64,000 nt of DNA from Rouxiella aceris (GCF_012933545.1 NZ_JAADJU010000008.1:248001-312000); one strand, 5' to 3'. Positions 45,433 through 55,699 are shown, numbered from the stretch's first letter. Numbers and translations are program-made. Notes: a model not told the origin generated them from the letters alone.

Positions 45433-46241
45433 GCACATCAGACAACAGTTTCAGCCGCGGCGACTATTGGTTTCGTCAGTTGACCGCCGGCGCTACGCCG
45501 GTTAGCGGACTCTGCCCATCGGTGCTGGCTGCCGACGGTCGTTTGCAACAACACGACGTACGCTATATCGCCGTAGTGCCGGATGCCGATAACCGCTATC
45601 CGCGTGCGGCCCGTGGCGAAGTCGGACTGCTTGAAGGCTGGACGCTGGCCAAAGTGGTTAATCGGGTGATTGACCAGGATGCGGGCAAAAGTCGCAAACG
45701 GGCGATTGTGGCGATTATTGATGTTCCCAGCCAGGCCTATGGCCGTCGTGAAGAGGCCTTTGGTATTCATCAGGCATTGGCCGGAGCTGCCGGTGCCTAT
45801 GCCAAAGCGCGTCTGGCCGGTCACCCGATTGTCGGTTTGATTGTGGGCAAAGCGATGTCCGGTGCCTTTTTGGCCCACGGTTATCAGGCCAACAAGCTGA
45901 TCGCTTTTAACGACAGCGGCGTGATGATCCATGCCATGGGCAAAGAGTCGGCGGCGCGCATCACCCTGCGTTCAGTCGAATCGCTGGAAAAGCTGGCGGC
46001 AACCATTCCGCCAATGGCCTACGACATTGAAAACTACGCCACCCTGGGGCTGTTATCGCAGCTGATGGACATTGCCAACCCGGAAAACGCCAGTGCGGAA
46101 GATATCGCACGCGTCCAAGCCGCGGTGGCGACTGCCATCAATGAGATCGCCACCCAGGGCGTCTACCTCGGTAACCGTCTCGGTGCCGATAACCGCGCCA
46201 GTTCACGCAAGGTTCGGGAACTTATGCGTCAACAGTGGTAA
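45429..46241 (+). CDS. mdcE: Malonate decarboxylase gamma subunit MdcE
   Basis: The 270-residue protein is the carboxyltransferase alpha-like partner of MdcD. Conserved stretches include IVAIIDVPSQAYGRREEAFGIHQALAGAAGAYAKARLAGHP (residues ~94-135) and GKAMSGAFLAHGYQANK followed by HAMGKESAARIT. The ATGA overlap with mdcD implies translational coupling. A 192-base gap without other genes (46242-46433) separates it from mdcF and may hold a second promoter. Confidence 0.94.
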   Translation: MSTSDNSFSRGDYWFRQLTAGATPVSGLCPSVLAADGRLQQHDVRYIAVVPDADNRYPRAARGEVGLLEGWTLAKVVNRVIDQDAGKSRKRAIVAIIDVPSQAYGRREEAFGIHQALAGAAGAYAKARLAGHPIVGLIVGKAMSGAFLAHGYQANKLIAFNDSGVMIHAMGKESAARITLRSVESLEKLAATIPPMAYDIENYATLGLLSQLMDIANPENASAEDIARVQAAVATAINEIATQGVYLGNRLGADNRASSRKVRELMRQQW

Positions 46242-46433
46242 TGCACAGCTTTCCTGTTGTTTGACCGGTACGCACCTGCAACAGCATGCCGCTTCGACCA
46301 GGCAGGTGTTCGGCTCACGTATTTTGTGGGCCGGGCACGGGTTTTGCCTAAAACATGACTGGATATATAAAAAAAACATCGCAACCGGTGGACCGGGGAA
46401 TTACTTATTTATTCTGACCTCAGGTACCACGTT

Positions 46434-47396
46434 ATGACATATGTAATATTGCACGCACTTGCACCGATTTTCGTCATTATGATCCTCGGCTATTTTGCCG
46501 GTAAAGCGAAGATGGTTGATAACCAGAATGTCTCTTTGCTAAACGTCTTAGTGATGGACTTTGCGTTACCCGCCGCGCTGTTTACCGCGACGGTGCAGAC
46601 CCCCTGGGCGGGGATTATCGGCCAAAGCCCGTTGATTCTGGTACTGACGCTGGCCATGTGGATCACCTATGCTGCCATCTATTTGATATGCACCAAGGTG
46701 TTTAAAAAATCGGCGCAGGACGCGGCGGTGCTGACGCTAACCGTCGCATTGCCGAACTATGCTGCGCTGGGTCTGCCGATCCTTGGCAGTGTGGTCGGTG
46801 AAAGTGCCGGCACGTCATTGTCGGTGGCGGTTTCCATCGCCTGCGGTTCAGTATTGATGACGCCGTTTTGTCTGCTGATCCTCGAAAGAGAAAAAGCGCG
46901 CCTTAGCGGTGAAACTCGTGGTTCGGTATTGACCATGTTGCCAATATTGATGTGGCGTTCAGTGAAAAAACCCATCGTCTGGGGACCCTTGCTGGGGGTG
47001 ATACTGTCCGCTGTCGGTATTAAAATGCCGGATATGGTGCTGGCCTCCATCAAGCCTTTGGGCCTGGCGGCGACGGCATCGGCGCTGTTTTTGACCGGCG
47101 TGATCCTGTCAGCGCGCAAACTGAAAATTAACGGACCGGTATTGGTCTCTTGTGTTGCCAAGAATCTGATCCAACCCTTTATCGCCTGGGGTCTGGTGAT
47201 GGCCTTTGGTATCAGCGGCCCGGTTGCGGTGACGGCAATTCTGATGATTGCGCTGTCTGCCGGCTTCTTCGGTATTGTGTTTGGTAACCGGTTTGGCGTT
47301 CAGTCTCCGGATGCCGAAGCGGCATTACTGATTAGCTCGGTGTTATGTATTGTTACCTTGCCGCTGTTTATTTCCTTAACGGCAAGTATTCACTAA
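46434..47396 (+). CDS. mdcF: AEC-family malonate transporter MdcF
   Basis: The 320-residue inner-membrane protein has ten predicted helices and belongs to the auxin efflux carrier family, as does Klebsiella MdcF, the proposed malonate importer. Segments include ILGYFAGKAKMVD, LNVLVMDFALPAALF and ALPNYAALGLPILGSVVG. It replaces the MdcLM pair used in some other bacteria. No strong Shine-Dalgarno is visible before ATG 46434. Confidence 0.9.
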   Translation: MTYVILHALAPIFVIMILGYFAGKAKMVDNQNVSLLNVLVMDFALPAALFTATVQTPWAGIIGQSPLILVLTLAMWITYAAIYLICTKVFKKSAQDAAVLTLTVALPNYAALGLPILGSVVGESAGTSLSVAVSIACGSVLMTPFCLLILEREKARLSGETRGSVLTMLPILMWRSVKKPIVWGPLLGVILSAVGIKMPDMVLASIKPLGLAATASALFLTGVILSARKLKINGPVLVSCVAKNLIQPFIAWGLVMAFGISGPVAVTAILMIALSAGFFGIVFGNRFGVQSPDAEAALLISSVLCIVTLPLFISLTASIH

Positions 47397-47405
47397 TCTC
47401 TGGGG

Positions 47406-47435
47406 GTGCAGCGGCCTGGATTGGGTTCGCTGCAC
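47406..47435 (+). other. Hairpin between mdcF and mdcG
   Basis: GTGCAGCG (47406-47413) pairs with CGCTGCAC (47428-47435) with a 14-base loop and no T run after it. It could tune the ratio of upstream to downstream message by protecting 3' ends or by partial termination. Confidence 0.4.
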
Positions 47436-47475
47436 TACCCAAAATGTGGAATTGCCTGCAATGTAAGGAGTCTTT

Positions 47476-48117
47476 ATGAGTTTGCCCCGCCCCCATGATT
47501 TGGTCTGGTGCTCGCAGCGGCCGCTTGCCGGTCAAGGCGATGTGTTGCCCGACTGGGTGAGCCTCGGTTGGCAAACGCATTTACCGCTGGTGGTGCGTCG
47601 CGATCGCCAGCAGGCACATCGTCTGGCGGTGGGTATTCGTGGTATCAGCCGTAGCCAACGCGCGGCCGCCTGGCTCGACCCGGCGCATATTGTCCGGGTG
47701 GTCACACCGCAATCGCTGGTGGCGGACGTTAACCTGCTGCTAAGTTCGGCGTTTGTTTCGCAGCCGCCGGTACAGGCGCTGATCGCTCTGGTGGGTATGG
47801 CGTTGCCCTGGTCGTGGGGCGTGACCGGCAGCTGTGGCTATGCGCTGGCGACGGATATCCCGGTGATGCATGCCAGCAGCGATCTCGATCTGATGATCCG
47901 CTGCGATACCCCTTGTCAGGCAGAGATGTTTGCCGATTTTCACCGCGCCCTGGCGTATCTTCCCTGCCGTACCGATGTGCAAATCAACTCCCCGCAGGGC
48001 GGTTTCGCTTTGAGCGAATGGCTGCGCGGCGGCGATGTCATGTTAAAAACCGACTTTGGACCCTGCCTGGTGCGTAACCCCTGGCAGCCCAACAGCGAGG
48101 ACGACGGAGCGCAATGA
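47476..48117 (+). CDS. mdcG: Phosphoribosyl-dephospho-CoA transferase MdcG
   Basis: MdcG attaches the prosthetic group precursor made by MdcB to MdcC, losing pyrophosphate. The 213-residue protein has the nucleotidyltransferase signature GSCGYALAT ... SSDLDLMI with the paired aspartates that bind metal (residues ~117-140). AAGGAG precedes ATG 47476, and its stop overlaps the mdcH start (ATGA). Confidence 0.93.
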   Translation: MSLPRPHDLVWCSQRPLAGQGDVLPDWVSLGWQTHLPLVVRRDRQQAHRLAVGIRGISRSQRAAAWLDPAHIVRVVTPQSLVADVNLLLSSAFVSQPPVQALIALVGMALPWSWGVTGSCGYALATDIPVMHASSDLDLMIRCDTPCQAEMFADFHRALAYLPCRTDVQINSPQGGFALSEWLRGGDVMLKTDFGPCLVRNPWQPNSEDDGAQ

Positions 48118-49043
48118 AAATCATCTTTACCTTTCCGGGACAGGGGCCTCAGGTGGTCGGCATGCTGCATCAATTGCCTGACACTTCCTTGACGCGAGAT
48201 TTTATCCAGCGTGCCAGTCGGGCATTAAGCGAAGATGTGTTACTGCTTGATAGTGCCGAGGCGCTGCGTGCTACGCGGGCAGTACAACTGTGTTTACTGA
48301 TTTGCGGCGTGATATGGGCCGAGCATCTGCGTGGCGACGGGGTAATGCCGGATTTTGTCAGCGGTTTATCCATTGGCGCCTTTCCTGCGGCGGTGATCGC
48401 CGGAGCGCTGGATTTTGAACAGGCGGTACAGTTGGTGGCACTGCGCGGTGAGCTTATGCAGCACGCCTATCCGCAGGGCTTTGGCCTGTCGGCGATTATC
48501 GGTCTACGCCAGCAACAGCTGGAAATTCTGCTGCAACAGGTTAATTCGCCGCAGATGCCGGTGTTTTTGGCTAATATCAATGCCGAAGATCAAATGGTGA
48601 TTGCCGGTAGTAATGAGGCGATGCAACAGGTGCGTGAACGGGCGGCGGCGATGGGGGCGCATAAAACGCATTTGCTGGCAGTCAGCGTACCTTCCCATTG
48701 CGCTCTGCTGGATAAACCGGCAGCAGAATTGGCCGCCGCCTTTAGCCGGGTCACCTTACAGCGTCCGACCTGCGGCTATCTCAGTGGCAGCAGTGCGCGG
48801 GTCTACTGGCAGCCGCAGCAAATTGCCGACGATCTGGCATTTAATATGGCGCGACGGGTGAACTGGCATGATGCCATGGTGGCGGCTTACCAGCGCGAAG
48901 TGCGTCTGGCTATCGAAATGCCGCCGGGCGCGGTATTGACTGGCCTGACCAAGCGGGTGATGGCCGAAGGCGACGCCCTGTCCCTGAGCCAGTCCAGCAT
49001 TGAGGTAGCGCAAACCCTGTCCCGACGTCTGGCCAGACGCTGA
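48114..49043 (+). CDS. mdcH: Malonyl-CoA:ACP transacylase MdcH
   Basis: MdcH loads malonyl from malonyl-CoA on MdcC to prime the decarboxylase cycle. The 309-residue acyltransferase is FabD-like: FPGQGPQVVGML at the N-terminus, nucleophile serine in SGLSIGAFPA, and histidine in SVPSHCALL. It overlaps mdcG by 4 bases and converges on mdcR, 18 bases apart. Confidence 0.94.
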   Translation: MKIIFTFPGQGPQVVGMLHQLPDTSLTRDFIQRASRALSEDVLLLDSAEALRATRAVQLCLLICGVIWAEHLRGDGVMPDFVSGLSIGAFPAAVIAGALDFEQAVQLVALRGELMQHAYPQGFGLSAIIGLRQQQLEILLQQVNSPQMPVFLANINAEDQMVIAGSNEAMQQVRERAAAMGAHKTHLLAVSVPSHCALLDKPAAELAAAFSRVTLQRPTCGYLSGSSARVYWQPQQIADDLAFNMARRVNWHDAMVAAYQREVRLAIEMPPGAVLTGLTKRVMAEGDALSLSQSSIEVAQTLSRRLARR

Positions 49044-49061
49044 CCGGTGTGAGCAAGGCCA

Positions 49062-49988
49062 TTAACGGCTTTGCGGCAGATGGCCGAGGGCGAACATTCG
49101 ACTCTCGGCCGCCAGCGCCAGCAGATTGGGATCGTGTCCGCGGCTGCGGGCAAACACCAGGGAAATGGTTTGCCGCATTTGGTAAGGTTCAGCCAGCGGG
49201 ATCATCTTCACGGTATTGGCATACACTCCCTTCATACGCCCGGGGATCAAGGTATAGCCTACGCCGGCCTGAACCAGGCTGAGCATAGAGAAGATATCGT
49301 TCACCCGAGTGACAATATCAGGTTCAAAACCGGCCACCTGAAAAGCCTCCTGAAAACCGTGATAAGTGGCAAACCCTTCCGCCAGCGAGATGAATTTTTT
49401 CTGACGGAAATCGCGCAGATCAGCGGTGCCTTCGGTGCTCAGCTCGCTATTGGCGGGAGCTGCCAGGTAGATATCATCCTGAAACAGCGGCAGTTGATCA
49501 TAATAGTGATCGTCAATTTCCGAGTCGCTGGTGGAAATCAGAATGGCATCGAGTTGCTGGTTGCCGAGACGGTCGATCAACACTTGATTGGAGCCCATCA
49601 CCAGCTCCAGCTCCAGTTCGGGGCGGCGCAGCTTTAGCCCCATAATCAAACGGGGAATGGTTTCCAGCGTCAGCGAATACAGGGTGCCCAGTTTCAGGCG
49701 TTTTTCGCCAAAGCCTGCGGTGCGCTGGGTGGCCTGTACCCCCAACTCCATCTGTTCAATCACCTGGCTGGCATGCTCGAGCAGTGTTTGCGCGGCGGGC
49801 AAGGGCAGCAGGTTGCGTCCTTTATGAATAAACAGCGGACAGCGCAATCCCTCTTCAAGGGAGTGTAATGCGCGATGGACGCTGACGCTGCTTAATCCCA
49901 AATGTTCTGCGGTACGGCTAATATTCAGTTTTTCCATATAGGCGAGAAAAACTTCAAGCTTGCGGAAGGTGATTTCACTGTCGATCAT
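49062..49988 (-). CDS. mdcR: LysR-family regulator MdcR
   Basis: The 308-residue protein has a LysR helix-turn-helix at residues ~1-60 (FLAYMEKLNISRTAEHLGLSSVSVHRALHSLEEGL) and a substrate-binding domain with the GYTLIPGRMKGVY segment. Its place at the end of the mdc cluster matches MdcR of Klebsiella, which activates mdc genes in response to malonate. It lies on the opposite strand and at the far end from the mdcA promoter. Confidence 0.9.
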   Translation of the reverse strand: MIDSEITFRKLEVFLAYMEKLNISRTAEHLGLSSVSVHRALHSLEEGLRCPLFIHKGRNLLPLPAAQTLLEHASQVIEQMELGVQATQRTAGFGEKRLKLGTLYSLTLETIPRLIMGLKLRRPELELELVMGSNQVLIDRLGNQQLDAILISTSDSEIDDHYYDQLPLFQDDIYLAAPANSELSTEGTADLRDFRQKKFISLAEGFATYHGFQEAFQVAGFEPDIVTRVNDIFSMLSLVQAGVGYTLIPGRMKGVYANTVKMIPLAEPYQMRQTISLVFARSRGHDPNLLALAAESRMFALGHLPQSR

Positions 49989-50087
49989 TCAAGGCTCCAG
50001 GCGGTTTGCTTGCCCGGGGGATGATATACCTTTGATCTGGCAAGTAACAGGCCAGCTCCGGGCAACATCAGAGGCTGGCTCGCAAGG

Positions 50088-50345
50088 TCAGACGTTTGAC
50101 TGATCCCGCAATCGATAGTAGGGAACACTCTGGCATTTTTTACCTTGCAGACAAGTTTTGCATTGACCGCTGAGGGTAACCGGTTGTTGAACCTGCTCGG
50201 CTTTTTGCATCAGCACCAGACGCTCAAGCATTGCCTGCACCAGAGGCTCCGAGGCCTGCAACTTATGGCTTAGCTCGCGGGCGTTGCTGACGCCCGCGAA
50301 TGCCAGTTGATCCCTGACATCAGTCAGGCTGCACGGATTCGCCAT
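50088..50345 (-). CDS. feoC: FeoC ferrous-iron transport accessory protein
   Basis: FeoC is a small winged-helix protein that binds an oxygen-sensitive Fe-S cluster and stabilises FeoB in enteric bacteria. From ATG 50345 it is 85 residues, with LTDVRDQLAFAG as recognition region and four cysteines in GQCKTCLQGKKCQ plus the N-terminal one. An in-frame TTG at 50357 was not used because MANPCSL aligns with the E. coli start. It starts 2 bases after the feoB stop. Confidence 0.93.
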   Translation of the reverse strand: MANPCSLTDVRDQLAFAGVSNARELSHKLQASEPLVQAMLERLVLMQKAEQVQQPVTLSGQCKTCLQGKKCQSVPYYRLRDQSNV

Positions 50346-50347
50346 GG

Positions 50348-52663
50348 CTAGTGGCAATCGCCGGAGCTGACTTTACAACAGGAGACCGGATCACGGCTGA
50401 CCAGTGTGCCGGTGACCCGACTGCGTGAGCGACGCAGCCCGGTCAGGATCAGCGCGTTAACGATCAGTACCGTGACGATAATTACTGCACTGTGTGTTGG
50501 ATGATCAGTGAAGGTGGCGGCCTGGTAAAACAGTGTGGCCAGAGAATAGGCGACGTTTAATCCCCAGAGGATCGAGAAGGTCATCCAGTTGCGATTGGTT
50601 TCACGGGCAATTGCCCCCATCACCGACACGCAGGGTACATACAGCAAGACAAAAATCAGATAGCTGTAGGCGGAAATAGCGGTACCAAACTGGGTGCTCA
50701 TCACACCCATTGAACTGGCGGACATATTGCCGTCGCCCTTGCTCGCTTCAATCGGGTTAGACAGTACGCTGACGCTAAAGGTGCTCTGCAAGTTGCTCCA
50801 GGTGGTGCCGACTGCACCTGTCAACGCTCCCCACAGGTCAAAGCTTGCCGGATCAAAGGGGGCGGTAGTGATTTTTTCGGCGGTATACAAGGTATTAAGA
50901 GTACCTACTACCACCTCTTTGGCCATTGCCCCGGTAACCAGACCGACGGTCGCCTGCCAGTTATCCGGATGGATGCCCATTGGCGTCAGCAGCGGAGTCA
51001 GTACTTTACTGACGCTGGCCAATGCCGAGTCATTGATGCTGTCGACGGCTTTACCATTAAAAGAAAAACTGTTGAGTGCACCGATAAACACGCTGGCGAT
51101 GATGATCACTCGGCCCGCGCGCAGTACAAAGCCTTTCAGGCGTTGCCAGGTTTGCAGCAGCAGGCTTTTCATATGCGGAATATGGTAAACCGGCAGTTCC
51201 ATAATAAAGGGCGAGGCTTCACCGCGCATAATGGTGTGCTTCATCACCAATCCGGTAAGAATGGCAACCACAATACCCAGCATATACAGCGAGAAGACAA
51301 TGGATGCACCTTGCTGGCCAAAAAAGGCAGCCGAAAAAACGGCAAATATTGCCAGACGTGCGCCGCAGGACATAAAGGGGGCCATCATGATGGTCATCAG
51401 GCGTTCGCGTGGTGCATCCAGGGTGCGCGACCCCATAATGGACGGTACATTACAGCCGAAACCGACGATCAGCGGCACAAAGGATTTACCGGGCAGACCC
51501 AACGACTGCATCAGTCGGTCCATAACAAAAGCGGCACGGGCCATATAGCCCGAATCTTCCAGAAAGGATAAAAACAGGTACATCATGCCGATTTGCGGCA
51601 CCAATGGCAGCACGGTGTTAATCCCGCCGCCAATACCCTGAGCAAGGAACAGGGTTAGCCAGTTCGGGAAGTGCAGCATATAGCCAACCCACTGGGTACC
51701 CTGAATAAAGAGTGTGGCCGAGCCGACATCAAACAGTGGTTGCAGTGCACCACCGATATTAATCGCCATCACAAACATCAAATACATCACCAGCAGAAAA
51801 ATAGGCACGCCGAGAAAGCGATTGAGGATCACTTTATCCAGTGCCTGGGTGAGTTTGTTTGGCAGGGTGAGATGTGAGTTACTGATCTTGGCACACAGTG
51901 CGGCAATCGCCTGGTAGCGGCAATCGGCAATGGTCAGCGCCGGATCGTCAATTTGCTGCTGTGCCAGACGTCTTTGCACTTGCGGCAGCAGGGCGTTGGC
52001 ATTACCGGCGTGGGTGGCGCTATAGATGTCACCTTCCAGCATTTGCAGGGCCAGCCAGTTTCTGCGCAACGCCGTGGTATCGGCCGGCATCGCTGCTGCC
52101 AGCGTGGCCACTTCCTGCATCATCACCTGCGGATAGATCACCCGCTGGAAGTCCTGAGGGGCCGGGCAGCTATCCACCGCACTTTTCAGTTCTTCGATAC
52201 CGTTGCCGCGGGTAGAAATCAGCGCAACCACCGGGCAGCCCAATTGGGCGGACAGGGCGGGAATATCAATATCAATATGCTGGGCTTTGGCAATATCGAG
52301 CATATTGAGGGCTACCACGCAGGGGACGCCGAGTTCCAGCAGTTGCAACGTGAGATAGAGATTACGCTCAAGATTGGAGGCATCGATCACGTTGATCAGC
52401 AGATCGGCTTCGCCGCTGAGTATATAGTGGCAGGCAATTTGCTCATCCAGCGAGGTTTGCTGCGAGATAGTGGTCAGGGAGTAAGTCCCTGGTAAATCTA
52501 CCAGTGTCACCTGGTTTTCTGCGGTAGAGAAGGTGCCTTCTTTACGCTCGACGGTGACCCCGGCCCAGTTGCCGACGCGCTGGCGGGAGCCGGTTAACTG
52601 GTTAAAAAGGGTAGTTTTCCCTGAGTTTGGGTTACCAATCAACCCAATTGTCATTTTTTTCAT
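50348..52663 (-). CDS. feoB: Ferrous iron transporter FeoB
   Basis: FeoB imports Fe2+ across the inner membrane. The 771-residue protein has an N-terminal GTPase domain (G1 GNPNSGKTT at residues ~9-17, DLPGTYSL, NMLD) followed by a GDI helical domain and a membrane domain with two Gate motifs (GFGCNVPSIMGSRTLDAPRERLM; CVSVMGAIARETNRNWM) and cysteine-rich end SCCKVSSGDCH. ATG 52663 (MKKMTIGLIG) matches E. coli; the longer frame from 52717 overlaps feoA and was rejected. Confidence 0.96.
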   Translation of the reverse strand: MKKMTIGLIGNPNSGKTTLFNQLTGSRQRVGNWAGVTVERKEGTFSTAENQVTLVDLPGTYSLTTISQQTSLDEQIACHYILSGEADLLINVIDASNLERNLYLTLQLLELGVPCVVALNMLDIAKAQHIDIDIPALSAQLGCPVVALISTRGNGIEELKSAVDSCPAPQDFQRVIYPQVMMQEVATLAAAMPADTTALRRNWLALQMLEGDIYSATHAGNANALLPQVQRRLAQQQIDDPALTIADCRYQAIAALCAKISNSHLTLPNKLTQALDKVILNRFLGVPIFLLVMYLMFVMAINIGGALQPLFDVGSATLFIQGTQWVGYMLHFPNWLTLFLAQGIGGGINTVLPLVPQIGMMYLFLSFLEDSGYMARAAFVMDRLMQSLGLPGKSFVPLIVGFGCNVPSIMGSRTLDAPRERLMTIMMAPFMSCGARLAIFAVFSAAFFGQQGASIVFSLYMLGIVVAILTGLVMKHTIMRGEASPFIMELPVYHIPHMKSLLLQTWQRLKGFVLRAGRVIIIASVFIGALNSFSFNGKAVDSINDSALASVSKVLTPLLTPMGIHPDNWQATVGLVTGAMAKEVVVGTLNTLYTAEKITTAPFDPASFDLWGALTGAVGTTWSNLQSTFSVSVLSNPIEASKGDGNMSASSMGVMSTQFGTAISAYSYLIFVLLYVPCVSVMGAIARETNRNWMTFSILWGLNVAYSLATLFYQAATFTDHPTHSAVIIVTVLIVNALILTGLRRSRSRVTGTLVSRDPVSCCKVSSGDCH

Positions 52664-52697
52664 TGTGTTATCTCGGCAAAAATTATCATCAGCAAGC

Positions 52698-52925
52698 TTA
52701 TTTTTCCTGCAACTCAAGCGTCAGCAACTGCAGATCCTTTTTGCGCACAACCAGACTGGTGCGGCGGGTTTCAATTTGCAGCGGGTCACCTAAAGGGGCG
52801 ACGCGAAGTACGCTGAATTGAGAACCGGGCAGCATGCCGAGTGAAAGCAATTTCTGACGATAGGCAGGACTGATGTCACGAGAAAAACCAGTGATTTTGT
52901 AGGATCGCTGAGTTTGAAATTGCAT
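52698..52925 (-). CDS. feoA: FeoA ferrous-iron transport accessory protein
   Basis: FeoA is a cytoplasmic SH3-like protein needed for FeoB function. From ATG 52925 it has 75 residues, as in E. coli, with [18 protein letters not shown] and [14 protein letters not shown] as conserved blocks. An in-frame upstream ATG at 52937 adds four residues not seen in E. coli. It is the first gene of feoABC, with 34 bases to feoB and a Fur box upstream. Confidence 0.94.
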   Translation of the reverse strand: MQFQTQRSYKITGFSRDISPAYRQKLLSLGMLPGSQFSVLRVAPLGDPLQIETRRTSLVVRKKDLQLLTLELQEK

Positions 52926-53001
52926 AGAGAACCTCATTTTGCCCGCAGGCCTGGAAGTGACATACCCTGAAAAGGTGCTATTTAGCTTACTGAATACAAA
53001 T

Positions 53002-53020
53002 GATAATGATAATCTTTATC
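53002..53020. promoter_or_regulatory. Fur box upstream of feoABC
   Basis: GATAATGATAATCTTTATC differs from the Fur consensus GATAATGATAATCATTATC at one position. It lies about 80 bases before feoA, consistent with repression of ferrous iron uptake in iron-rich cells. The rest of the 305-base gap 52926-53230 holds no gene. Confidence 0.9.
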
Positions 53021-53174
53021 AAAATAGATTCTAATAGATGGAAGTTAAACAAACGATTTTCAGTTGTTAGATGTGTCCGTTGCGTGACTATCCTATGCCG
53101 GAGGCTGGCGGGATTTATTGATGTAGCGCACGAAATAAACAGGAATCATTGTCAATAACCGCTTTGGCGGTGAA

Positions 53175-53208
53175 AAGGTTCACCACCGAAAATCCGGCAG
53201 TGAACCTT
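53175..53208 (-). terminator. tex terminator
   Basis: On the minus strand AAGGTTCAC (53208-53200) pairs with GTGAACCTT (53183-53175) around a 16-base loop that can pair further, followed by TTTT. It sits 22 bases after the tex stop. Confidence 0.75.
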
Positions 53209-53230
53209 AAGCAGGCAATAATTATGTAGG

Positions 53231-55573
53231 TTAGCGTTTTTTGCCTAACGCTGCCGCCAGTGCATCACTCATCGCACTGTTACCGGCACTGCCACCGCCA
53301 CCACTGCGCGCCGCGGGAGCGTTGCTGCGTTTTGCCGGTGCTTCACGGCCTTTGCTGGCTACCGGCGTAGCCGGTCCACTGCGGCGGGCAGGGGCTTCGC
53401 CCGGTTGCTCATCCAGACGCATGGTCAAGGCAATACGCTTGCGTTGCAGATCGACTTCCATCACTTTGACTTTCACGATATCGCCGGTTTTCACCACCGT
53501 ATGCGGGTCTTCGACGAACTTGTTGGCCAGCGAGGAGATATGCACCAGACCGTCCTGATGTACGCCGATATCGACAAAAGCACCAAAGTTGGTGACGTTG
53601 GTTACCGTACCTTCGAGGATCATCCCCAGCGTCAGGTCGTTCATGGTTTCCACGCCCTCGGCAAAGGTTGCCGTTTTAAATTCAGGACGCGGGTCATGGC
53701 CCGGTTTTTCCAGCTCTTTGATAATATCGGTCACCGTCGGTACACCAAAGCGCTCGTCGGTAAATTCGCTGACTTTCAGTCCGCGCAGCACGTTTGAGTC
53801 ACCCATCAGCTCTTTCAGCGCCAACTCGGTCGCGGCGAGAATACGTTCCACCACCGGGTAAGTTTCCGGGTGGACGGTCGAGGCATCCAGCGGGTTGTCG
53901 CCATGATTGATGCGCAGGAAGCCAGCGCATTGTTCAAAGGCTTTTGGCCCCAGGCGGCTGACTTTCAGCAACTGTTCGCGATTGCGGAACTGGCCGTTTT
54001 CGTCGCGCCAGTTAACGATATTCTGCGCCATCATGCGCGTTAAGCCGGCGACGCGGGTAAGCAGCGGCACCGAGGCGGTATTGAGATCGACGCCCACGGC
54101 ATTCACGCAGTCTTCGACCACGGCGTCGAGTTTTTTTGCCAACAGGCTCTGGCTGACATCGTGCTGATACTGGCCGACACCGATTGATTTCGGGTCGATT
54201 TTTACCAGCTCGGCCAGCGGATCCTGTAAACGGCGGGCGATAGACACCGCACCGCGAATAGAAACGTCAAGATCCGGGAACTCCAGTGCCGCCAGTTCGG
54301 AAGCAGAATAGACCGAGGCCCCGGCTTCGCTGACAATGACTTTTTGCGCAATCACCGCCGGGAACTGTTTTTGCAGCTCAATAAAGAAGCGTTCGGTTTC
54401 CCGTGAGGCGGTACCGTTGCCGATGGCCACCAGTTCAACCTGGTGCTTGATGCACAGCGCGGCAACCTGCTGCGCCGCTTTCGCCGCCTGACCGGTGTGC
54501 GGATAGACGGTGTCGGTAGCGACCAGTTTGCCGGTGTTATCGACCACCGCCACTTTAACCCCGGTACGCAGTCCCGGATCCAGCCCCATGGTGGCGCGCA
54601 TCCCGGCAGGAGCGGCCATTAGCAGATCCTGCATATTGCGGGCAAAGACGTTAATGGCTTCGTCTTCGGCGCGCTCACGCAGGGTACTCATCAGCTCGGT
54701 TTCCAGATGCATCAACACCTTGATGCGCCAGGTCCAGTTTACCACCGCGCGACGCCAGACATCGGCAGGGGCGTTGTTGAGCTTGAGACCGAGGTGATCG
54801 ATGATGATCAGTTCGGCGTAGCTTTCCCGTGGCGGTTCGTCACTTTGCGGATCGGCATTTAGCGCCAGTTGCAAGATACCTTCGTTACGGCCACGGAACA
54901 TGGCCAGCGCCCGGTGGGAAGGTACCTGGGCAATAGGTTCGTGATGATCGAAGTAGTCGCGAAATTTGGCCCCTTCCTGCTCTTTGCCTTCGACCAGGTG
55001 AGACGTCAGATGGGCGTTCTTCCACAGATACTCACGCACTTTAGCCAACAGTGCGGCGTCTTCGGCAAAGCGTTCCATCAGAATATAGCGTGCGCCATCG
55101 AGGGCGGCTTTGACATCGCCGACGCCTTTATCGGCATCGACGTAGACGGCGGCAGCCAGTTCCGGCTGTTGCTGCGCATCTTGCCATAACAGCTCGGCCA
55201 GCGGTTGCAGACCGGCTTCAATAGCGATCTGGCCCCGGGTACGGCGTTTCGGTTTATAAGGCAGGTAGAGGTCTTCCAGCTCGGTTTTGCTCAGCGTGCC
55301 ATTAATGGCCGTGGACAGTTCCTCGCTTAACTTGCCCTGTTCCTCAATGGATTTGAGAATGGTCTGGCGACGATCCTCCAGTTCACGCAGATAGCCGAGT
55401 CGGCTGTCCAACTGACGCAGTTGGGTATCATCCAACCCGCCGGTGACTTCCTTACGATACCGTGCAATAAAAGGCACGGTATTACCTTCATCCAGTAAGC
55501 GGACGACAGAAGCGACCTGCTCCGGACGTACCTGCAATTCTGTCGCGATAATGCGGCTCAGTTGATCATTCAT
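53231..55573 (-). CDS. tex: Tex (YhgF) transcription accessory / RNA-binding protein
   Basis: Tex is a conserved nucleic-acid-binding protein of the Spt6 family. The 780-residue product shows the N-terminal helical region (residues ~1-110, [17 protein letters not shown]), the YqgF nuclease-like domain ([14 protein letters not shown], residues ~330-460), helix-hairpin-helix motifs ([15 protein letters not shown]) and a C-terminal S1 RNA-binding domain ([29 protein letters not shown]) followed by a low-complexity basic tail. In E. coli yhgF also neighbours greB. It is transcribed after greB, with a terminator in the 126-base gap. Confidence 0.96.
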   Translation of the reverse strand: MNDQLSRIIATELQVRPEQVASVVRLLDEGNTVPFIARYRKEVTGGLDDTQLRQLDSRLGYLRELEDRRQTILKSIEEQGKLSEELSTAINGTLSKTELEDLYLPYKPKRRTRGQIAIEAGLQPLAELLWQDAQQQPELAAAVYVDADKGVGDVKAALDGARYILMERFAEDAALLAKVREYLWKNAHLTSHLVEGKEQEGAKFRDYFDHHEPIAQVPSHRALAMFRGRNEGILQLALNADPQSDEPPRESYAELIIIDHLGLKLNNAPADVWRRAVVNWTWRIKVLMHLETELMSTLRERAEDEAINVFARNMQDLLMAAPAGMRATMGLDPGLRTGVKVAVVDNTGKLVATDTVYPHTGQAAKAAQQVAALCIKHQVELVAIGNGTASRETERFFIELQKQFPAVIAQKVIVSEAGASVYSASELAALEFPDLDVSIRGAVSIARRLQDPLAELVKIDPKSIGVGQYQHDVSQSLLAKKLDAVVEDCVNAVGVDLNTASVPLLTRVAGLTRMMAQNIVNWRDENGQFRNREQLLKVSRLGPKAFEQCAGFLRINHGDNPLDASTVHPETYPVVERILAATELALKELMGDSNVLRGLKVSEFTDERFGVPTVTDIIKELEKPGHDPRPEFKTATFAEGVETMNDLTLGMILEGTVTNVTNFGAFVDIGVHQDGLVHISSLANKFVEDPHTVVKTGDIVKVKVMEVDLQRKRIALTMRLDEQPGEAPARRSGPATPVASKGREAPAKRSNAPAARSGGGGSAGNSAMSDALAAALGKKR

Positions 55574-55641
55574 AAGTCGGGTATCAGTTTTTCGTTAATA
55601 GAGGACGTGAAAACAGGGGGACAGTTATACGTTTTGAACGC

Positions 55642-55675
55642 CAAAAATGCCAGTCATCTGCACGTTGTGACTGGC
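55642..55675 (-). terminator. greB terminator
   Basis: On the minus strand GCCAGTCA (55675-55668) pairs with TGACTGGC (55656-55649) across an 11-base loop, followed by ATTTTT (55648-55643). It ends greB before tex, which should have its own promoter in 55574-55640. Confidence 0.82.
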
Positions 55676-55699
55676 GTTTTGAGATAGTTGGAACCGCGA

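Noticed and set aside
52664-52717. Longer N-terminus for FeoB
   Set aside because: It overlaps the feoA 3' end by 20 bases and the extra residues are absent in E. coli FeoB; the ATG at 52663 fits.
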